A stretch of DNA of 7,919 nucleotides from Oscillospiraceae bacterium (GTDB lineage: Bacteria > Bacillota > Clostridia > Oscillospirales > Oscillospiraceae), in the NCBI GenBank assembly GCA_016286595.1, contig JAEETR010000200.1:1-7919 (forward strand), in the 5' to 3' direction. Positions 3,151 through 7,919 of the stretch are shown here, piece by piece. The notes beneath the pieces were generated by a model. That model had not been told where the DNA came from, ran no database searches, and saw only the letters and a list, made by a program, of their open reading frames with translations. Made by a program: the position numbers and the translations under genes. Every line of letters begins with the position of its first letter. Within the stretch, counting starts at the first letter, position 1.

Positions 3151-6100
3151 ATGAAAAAACGTTTGTTAAGCGTGGCGCTTGTGATCGTCATGCTTCTCTC
3201 GCTGCTGCCCGCCGTCGCGCTGGCGGAGGGGGAAATACCCGAGGGCGGGTATAAGCTGGTAATCGACCTAACACAGTATGCAGGCAGTTGGCCAGAAAAC
3301 AGTCCGATAAAGGTGAACAGCCTTGATTATACAACATTAAATTCATATTATCCCGAACCGGGGAAAGTCAACAGCTATATTATTCCCGGTGGAACACAGG
3401 TTCAGTGTGATGAAGCTATTCTTCCTGGCGCAACAGAAGATAATTGGGAAATCACAGGGATTTTAGATGATTCTCTCACATATGATGAATACGGTGCAAG
3501 TATTTATGTGAACGACTACAACGGATTCTTTTGTGTTGCCACGAATGGAGCGCTGTATTTTTTCGAATTTGTTACTGACGAAGTAATCGAAATGCTCACA
3601 GAGGACAAAACACTCACGATAACATATGTGGAACCGACCGGCGAATTTGAAGTATATGCGAATTCGGCAAATCAAAATCTGGGAACTGTATCCGTTAAGT
3701 ATCTGGGCTTAGATAATGACAAAGAAAAGTATAGCCTTTTAGCAATACCGAAGGCTTTTTCTACCTTCAGTTATTGGAAACACGGTGATGATAGCTTCAC
3801 GGACAACCCGCTGGAAATTGCCGTCAGTCAAAGTGGAGAAAGCTATACCGCTTATTTTTCGCCGATCCAGATCTTCTTCACGGATGAAAACTATGCCCTC
3901 GACAATATCATTTTCACCGGCTACAACTTTTCGAACCTGGGTCTCGACGGGGATTCCTGGCCGCTCACCAACACCGATCAGAGCAATTTTCCCGCACTGT
4001 TCACCCAGGCCGCGGCGGGCCAGCCCGGCTGCATGCTGATCCCGTTCGACATTGAAAAGCAGATCACGGGAGCCGCGACCCTGGCGGTGCAAATCACCAG
4101 CGGCGGGGAGCCGTACTACAGCGGGACCGTCACACAGCCTAACGGCCTGCGGGCCGCGACCGCCCCCCGCTTCAACGTGCTCGTGATCCGGCAGGACGCG
4201 GTGCCCGCGGGGATGCACGACTACCATGTGACCATGTCCCTGATGGACGGCTACACGGCGCTCTGCACCATCGAGAAGGACTTCACCGCCGGGATCGAGC
4301 TGCCCCAGGCGGACAACAACGATTTCCGCTATCTCACCAGCCCCGGCGTGTCCCGCAACTATATCACCTATAGGGATGACGGCCCGGACGTCCGCGGCCT
4401 CTACGGCCGGGTGAACGAGGCCACCGGCGCGGCGGAGCTGTATCTATACGCCGACCAGGGCGTTTACGCCCTCACCGGCGACGGGGAAAAGGATCTGGTC
4501 TCTCTCGGCCTCGCCATCCCCACCGGCGGCGGAGTCCTTTCCCTGGGCCCCTGCGGCACGGACGGCCTGACCGCCGCCGTGAAGAATAACGACATCGCCG
4601 CTGTCCACACCTGGGACGGCGAGACATGGACCCAGCTTACCTCCGTCAAGGACGACCGTCTCAACAGCGGCGGCGGTATTCTGGTGCTCACCGACAGCGA
4701 CATCTGGACCCCCAGCAAGCACTGGAACGGCGAAGCCTGGGAGGATCACAGCTACGGCTTTACCTCCTTTGAGCGGGTCGGCGGCGACGCCTACGCCGTG
4801 GACGCGGACGGCCAGCGTTACGTCTACAGCGGCGGGAGCTGGACCCAGACCGCCGCGGCGGAGACCGCCCCCGCTTATGATGTGACCGGCGTCACCCGTC
4901 GTCCGACCACCGGCCGGGATCATAACGGCGACTGGTATCTGTTCACCGAGGGCAAGGATCACTATATCGCGAACAGCAGCTGCTACCACGAGAAGGGCAG
5001 CTTCGTCTACAAGTGGGACGGCGAGCAGTGGGTCTATCAGATCATGAGCGACTTCAATGACCCCAACGACGACCCCAACGAGCAGCAGCAGCGCATCCGC
5101 CCCGACTGCGTCACCGCCATCGAAAGCCCCATGGAGGGCGTGTCCGTCATGTACGGCGACCACGGCGCCATCTACCTCTATACCGACGACGCCACCATCA
5201 CCTTTACCTCCAACGGCGGCAGCGAGGTGGAGCCCCTGACGGCCCCCATCGCAAGCAAGATCACCCCGCCTGCCTCCCCCACCCGGGACGGCTACACCTT
5301 CGTGGGCTGGTACACGCTGGACGCCTTCATGACCAACGGACCGTCCTATGCCTTCGGCCTCATGCCCGCGAAGGATATCACCCTCTACGCCAAGTGGATC
5401 GAGGCGGGGAGCGGCGAGGATCCCTTCGCCGCCGAGCGGGAGCGCGCCACCGAAAGCCTGAACAATGAGTATAACAAGCTGGATCAGAACGACTATGACC
5501 CCGACGTGTGGGCCCAGATCGAGGCCGTCTATGCCGCCGGTCTCGCGGGCATCGCCGACGCGACCACCTATGACGGCGTGTATGACGCCCTCAACGAGGC
5601 GCTTGCCGCCATGGGCGAGCTGGCAAGGCAGACCTCCGGCGAGGCCACCGTGGCCGTCACCGTGGAGAAATTCACCGTTGACGGCGAATACATCGTGGAG
5701 CCGGTGCTCGTCACCGTGCCCAAGTATTCCCAGGCCTCCGTGGTCGTCACCGACCTGCTCAAGGAGCAGTTCCCCGAGCTCAACGGCGGCGTCCCCTATA
5801 CGCTGACCGGCACCGAGACCGATAACTTCTACCTCTCCGGCGTGTACTACTACGGCGCTGACGGCTCGGAGGAGTACCTGCCCGAGAAGGCGACCATCAA
5901 CGGCGAGTACTACCCCGACTCCGGCTGGCTCTACTGCGTCAACGGCGAGTTCCCCGGCTTCGGCGCGGACGGCTACGCGCTGGCTAACGGCGACGTGATG
6001 CGCTGGCAGTTCACCTGCGTGGGCCTCGGCGCGGATGTGGGCGACGCCTATGACGGCGAAGCCGTTCAGGTGGCCGACAAGGATGCGCTGATCTGGAAGA

Positions 6101-7173
6101 TCGCGGAGATCAACGCCGCCGGTGAGCAGGACGAGTATCCTACCTATGCCGACGCCATGGCGGTGCTGAAGGATATCCCCGCCTCCCAGGAGGCCGTGGA
6201 CGCGGCCCTCGCGGCTCTGGTCAAGGCCCAGCCCGCAGGTCCCGCCGCGCAGCTCACCAGCGCCAGCCTGACGCTGGCCGGCGACATCGGCGTGAACTTC
6301 TACGTGATCCCCGATGACACGCTCAAGGCCGACGCGGAAGCGTATGCGATCCTCACCTACAAGGGCGAGCCCTCCGATCCGATCCTTCTGAGCTCAGCGC
6401 CCACCAAGCCTGACGAGGACGACGCATCCGTCATCCGCAGCGTCTTCACCCAGTTCGTCGCCGCCAAGGATATGACCGAGCAGATCACTCTCCGGCTCTT
6501 CACCGGCGCCGATGAGCCGGTCGCCCTCACCGATGCCAACGGCAACCCCTTTGCGGATGATGCCGCCGTCTACTCTGTGGCAAGGTTTGTCAAGGCTGCT
6601 TCCGAAACCCAAAGCGAGAAGTACGCGAAGCTGAAGGAGCTGGCTCCGAAGATCGCTTCCTACGGCGCTTATGCCATGACGTACTTCGCCGGCTACAACG
6701 ACTATGAGCCTGTCTGCCAGGATGCGGACTATGCGGAATACATCACCGATGCGAAGGCTAATGTCAGCGGCATCAGTGCGGCAACCCTGCTTGACTACAA
6801 GACCGTTAAGAACGGAACCGTGGATGGCGTCGAAGTGAAGACCATCTCCCTGACGATGGATTCTCTGACCACGCTGAGGATCTTCTTCACCGGTCTGGAA
6901 GGCCATACGGTCACGGTGGACGGCACGGAGGTCACGCCTGTCAAGTCCGGCAGCAAGTATGTTGTCAAGATCCCGAACATCGCGGCGAAGGATCTCGGCC
7001 ACGCCTACACCATCGCGGTGGACGACGCCCTGACTCTCAAGGCGAGCGCCCTGAGCTACGCCAGAAGCGCGCTCAACGCCTATGAGGGCAATCCGGACAA
7101 AGCTGATCTGTGCAACCTGGCCCGCGCGCTGTATGAGTACAACGCCGCTGCGATCAATTATTTCAACGCATAA
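3151..7173 (+). CDS. Large secreted surface protein with InlB-type repeat and DUF4430 (transcobalamin-like) domain
   Basis: A 1340-residue exported protein. ATG 3151 follows AAAGGTGG (3137-3144) by 6 nt. Residues 1-25 form a Sec signal peptide with likely cleavage after AVALA. Residues about 26-235 are an unrecognised beta-rich region. About 400-680 carry four [WY]-x-G-[EG]-x-W motifs (near 488, 525, 559, 622) suggesting propeller-like repeats. About 681-750 is an InlB/Listeria-Bacteroides-type repeat (TRDGYTFVGWYT, ITLYAKW). About 754-830 and 971-1030 look like helical FIVAR-like spacers. About 832-967 is a DUF4430 domain (FYLSG, SGWLYCVNGEF, GDVMRWQF), the family related to the C-terminal cobalamin-binding domain of transcobalamin. 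About 1031-1340 is a C-terminal domain ending in ALYEYNAAAINYF that I do not recognise by name. There is no LPXTG motif, SLH domain or membrane anchor. Corrinoid capture is inferred from DUF4430 plus the upstream cobalamin-riboswitch-like RNAs; DUF4430 also occurs in proteins with no proven cobalamin role. Codons for about residues 36-232 are AT-rich, unlike the rest. Confidence 0.9.
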   Translation: MKKRLLSVALVIVMLLSLLPAVALAEGEIPEGGYKLVIDLTQYAGSWPENSPIKVNSLDYTTLNSYYPEPGKVNSYIIPGGTQVQCDEAILPGATEDNWEITGILDDSLTYDEYGASIYVNDYNGFFCVATNGALYFFEFVTDEVIEMLTEDKTLTITYVEPTGEFEVYANSANQNLGTVSVKYLGLDNDKEKYSLLAIPKAFSTFSYWKHGDDSFTDNPLEIAVSQSGESYTAYFSPIQIFFTDENYALDNIIFTGYNFSNLGLDGDSWPLTNTDQSNFPALFTQAAAGQPGCMLIPFDIEKQITGAATLAVQITSGGEPYYSGTVTQPNGLRAATAPRFNVLVIRQDAVPAGMHDYHVTMSLMDGYTALCTIEKDFTAGIELPQADNNDFRYLTSPGVSRNYITYRDDGPDVRGLYGRVNEATGAAELYLYADQGVYALTGDGEKDLVSLGLAIPTGGGVLSLGPCGTDGLTAAVKNNDIAAVHTWDGETWTQLTSVKDDRLNSGGGILVLTDSDIWTPSKHWNGEAWEDHSYGFTSFERVGGDAYAVDADGQRYVYSGGSWTQTAAAETAPAYDVTGVTRRPTTGRDHNGDWYLFTEGKDHYIANSSCYHEKGSFVYKWDGEQWVYQIMSDFNDPNDDPNEQQQRIRPDCVTAIESPMEGVSVMYGDHGAIYLYTDDATITFTSNGGSEVEPLTAPIASKITPPASPTRDGYTFVGWYTLDAFMTNGPSYAFGLMPAKDITLYAKWIEAGSGEDPFAAERERATESLNNEYNKLDQNDYDPDVWAQIEAVYAAGLAGIADATTYDGVYDALNEALAAMGELARQTSGEATVAVTVEKFTVDGEYIVEPVLVTVPKYSQASVVVTDLLKEQFPELNGGVPYTLTGTETDNFYLSGVYYYGADGSEEYLPEKATINGEYYPDSGWLYCVNGEFPGFGADGYALANGDVMRWQFTCVGLGADVGDAYDGEAVQVADKDALIWKIAEINAAGEQDEYPTYADAMAVLKDIPASQEAVDAALAALVKAQPAGPAAQLTSASLTLAGDIGVNFYVIPDDTLKADAEAYAILTYKGEPSDPILLSSAPTKPDEDDASVIRSVFTQFVAAKDMTEQITLRLFTGADEPVALTDANGNPFADDAAVYSVARFVKAASETQSEKYAKLKELAPKIASYGAYAMTYFAGYNDYEPVCQDADYAEYITDAKANVSGISAATLLDYKTVKNGTVDGVEVKTISLTMDSLTTLRIFFTGLEGHTVTVDGTEVTPVKSGSKYVVKIPNIAAKDLGHAYTIAVDDALTLKASALSYARSALNAYEGNPDKADLCNLARALYEYNAAAINYFNA

Positions 7174-7183
7174 GGAGGATACC

Positions 7184-7294
7184 ATGAAGCAGCAGTATGA
7201 GCCCCTCGAGCTGGAGGTCATCCGCTTCACAACCGAAGATGTGATCACCACCAGCGGCCCGGACGATCCCGAGCCTGTTCCCGTCGAGGATTAG
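7184..7294 (+). CDS. Short acidic peptide, translationally coupled to the surface protein
   Basis: A 36-residue peptide. AAGGAGG (7172-7178) overlaps the stop codon of the surface-protein gene and sits 5 nt before ATG, so the two are co-transcribed and probably coupled. The N-terminal part (YEPLELEVIRFTTEDVITTSG, split here as YEPLELEVIRF and EDVITTSG) resembles short peptides I associate with gut Clostridia; the tail is rich in Asp, Glu and Pro. It has no signal peptide, no membrane segment and no cysteine. Function unknown. It is too short to assign by domain, and a modified-peptide precursor or a small regulator of export are open alternatives. A strong terminator follows. Confidence 0.8.
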   Translation: MKQQYEPLELEVIRFTTEDVITTSGPDDPEPVPVED

Positions 7295-7306
7295 GCGGAA
7301 GAAATC

Positions 7307-7341
7307 CCCCGGCGGGCATCCTTCGGGATGCCTGTCCGGGG
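7307..7341 (+). terminator. Long hairpin after the surface-protein operon
   Basis: A stem of about 15 bp (7307-7321 with 7326-7341, one bulge) is closed by a TTCG tetraloop, 12 nt after the peptide stop codon. The following tract (CTTCTGATTTT) is only moderately T-rich. It may stabilise the mRNA 3' end or terminate in concert with the next hairpin. Confidence 0.7.
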
Positions 7342-7352
7342 CTTCTGATTTT

Positions 7353-7384
7353 CGGTCGGCCGGTTAAAACCCGCCGACCGTTTT
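7353..7384 (+). terminator. Rho-independent terminator of the surface-protein operon
   Basis: CGGTCGG (7353-7359) pairs with CCGACCG (7374-7380), extended inward by CGG/CCG across a bulged C, and is followed by TTTT (7381-7384). It is placed as a second terminator directly after the 7307-7341 hairpin. Confidence 0.8.
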
Positions 7385-7560
7385 CTGTTGTCTGAAGCAA
7401 CGTACTCAACAAGTGGGTCATTGGTTCATATATACTGTGCCGGATACCATATCAGACGCATTTGGTGTCAAACTGGTGTCAAATTGACAATATGTAAAAA
7501 ACGGATAAGCTGAGCGACGCAATAATACCGGTTTTTTTGCACCTGGTATAAAAATCATAG
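7385..7560. other. AT-rich intergenic region, possible gene remnant
   Basis: No intact gene is visible. TGGTGTCAAA occurs twice in tandem (7463-7472 and 7474-7483), immediately followed by TTGACA (7484-7489), which lacks a good -10. Read + from about 7405, a short frame ends in DAFGVKLVSN then TGA (7485-7487), reminiscent of integrase C-terminal tails. This is suggestive only. The base composition is much more AT-rich than the neighbouring operon. Confidence 0.3.
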
Positions 7561-7919
7561 TTATACGTTCGGAATAATAACCTCCGCCTTTGCATATTCT
7601 TTCCAGCTCAGCTTCTGACCGCAGCGGTCGCAGAAGAACTGATACTCCCGTTCAAATGGCCGGCAGCATCTTGGGCAGACCGGGAAGATGACAAATCCGT
7701 ATCTGCCGTAGTATCCGCTACATTGCGTCACGGCCAACGGGATCCGATAAAGCAACTCCTGCACAGGGGTGGAAGCGATAAGCAGGTCATTCGGCAGAAG
7801 CTGAAACCCCAGACACAGTTTTTCCAGCGTTTTGATTGACGGCGCGGTTTTCCTGCGGACGATGTCTCCGAAATATCTCGCACTCAATTCACAGTGCTCA
7901 GCGGCGACCTCATAGCTCC
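7561..7919 (-). CDS. HTH (XRE-like) protein with C-terminal zinc ribbon, 5' end beyond window
   Basis: The reading frame runs off the right edge, so the N-terminus is missing; at least 118 residues are present. The frame continues upstream of TTG 7887 (SYEVAAEHCELSARYF), which fits the middle of a Cro/C1-type helix-turn-helix, so that TTG is not the true start. The sequence SARYFGDIVRRKTAPSIKTL matches the recognition helix and following P-S-x-x-T-L-E-K-L pattern. After a linker comes a zinc-ribbon-like tail with CPRC and CDRC pairs (near 7600-7680) and a short basic end. It is likely a DNA-binding regulator. It faces the surface-protein operon convergently, so there is no evidence that it controls it. 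No clear terminator follows. Confidence 0.8.
   Translation of the reverse strand, partial: SYEVAAEHCELSARYFGDIVRRKTAPSIKTLEKLCLGFQLLPNDLLIASTPVQELLYRIPLAVTQCSGYYGRYGFVIFPVCPRCCRPFEREYQFFCDRCGQKLSWKEYAKAEVIIPNV

Noticed and set aside
4444..5163. 239-residue open frame on the minus strand inside the surface-protein gene
   Set aside because: Antisense shadow of GC-rich coding sequence. The sense frame has a signal peptide, recognisable domains and a good ribosome binding site.

Overview
The window looks like a chromosomal accessory region of a GC-rich Gram-positive gut-type Clostridia, probably Oscillospiraceae-like. The evidence is AGGAGG-type ribosome binding sites, rho-independent terminators, a large Sec-secreted protein built of InlB-type repeat, DUF4430 and helical domains, and a short acidic peptide gene of a kind I associate with these bacteria. 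The taxonomic call is inference.

Layout. Positions 1-70 hold the terminator of an unseen upstream gene. Positions 136-331 hold a compact cobalamin-riboswitch-like RNA with its own terminator. A tyrosine recombinase gene follows (399-1466). Just after it is a 124-bp segment (1502-1625) bounded by 26-bp inverted repeats (1476-1501 and 1626-1651). Each repeat has palindromic arms around a 7-nt asymmetric core. The segment carries a near-consensus promoter (TTGACA, 17 nt, TAAAAT), which here points left, back toward the recombinase. This has the architecture of a phase-variable invertible promoter. A third site with the same arms but a different core lies just upstream of the recombinase start (344-370). 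Right of the switch is a second, longer cobalamin-riboswitch-like RNA (1675-1912) with a terminator (1957-1987), then a third structured element with another terminator (ending 2129).

A leftward toxin-antitoxin pair, a BrnT-family toxin with a small antitoxin candidate (2339-2904), lies between two 22-bp direct repeats (2248-2269 and 2999-3020). It looks like an insertion into the leader of the main gene. That gene (3151-7173) encodes a 1340-residue secreted protein containing a DUF4430 (transcobalamin-like C-terminal) domain. It is followed by a coupled 36-residue peptide gene (7184-7294) and terminators. At the right edge is a leftward HTH/zinc-ribbon protein gene, cut by the window end.

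Working model (inference): the surface protein captures corrinoids. Its leader carries cobalamin riboswitch(es), and its promoter sits on an invertible segment flipped by the adjacent recombinase. The recombinase also lies behind a cobalamin riboswitch, so cobalamin shortage could both raise expression and raise the switching rate. As sequenced, the promoter is in the orientation that does not drive the surface protein (OFF).
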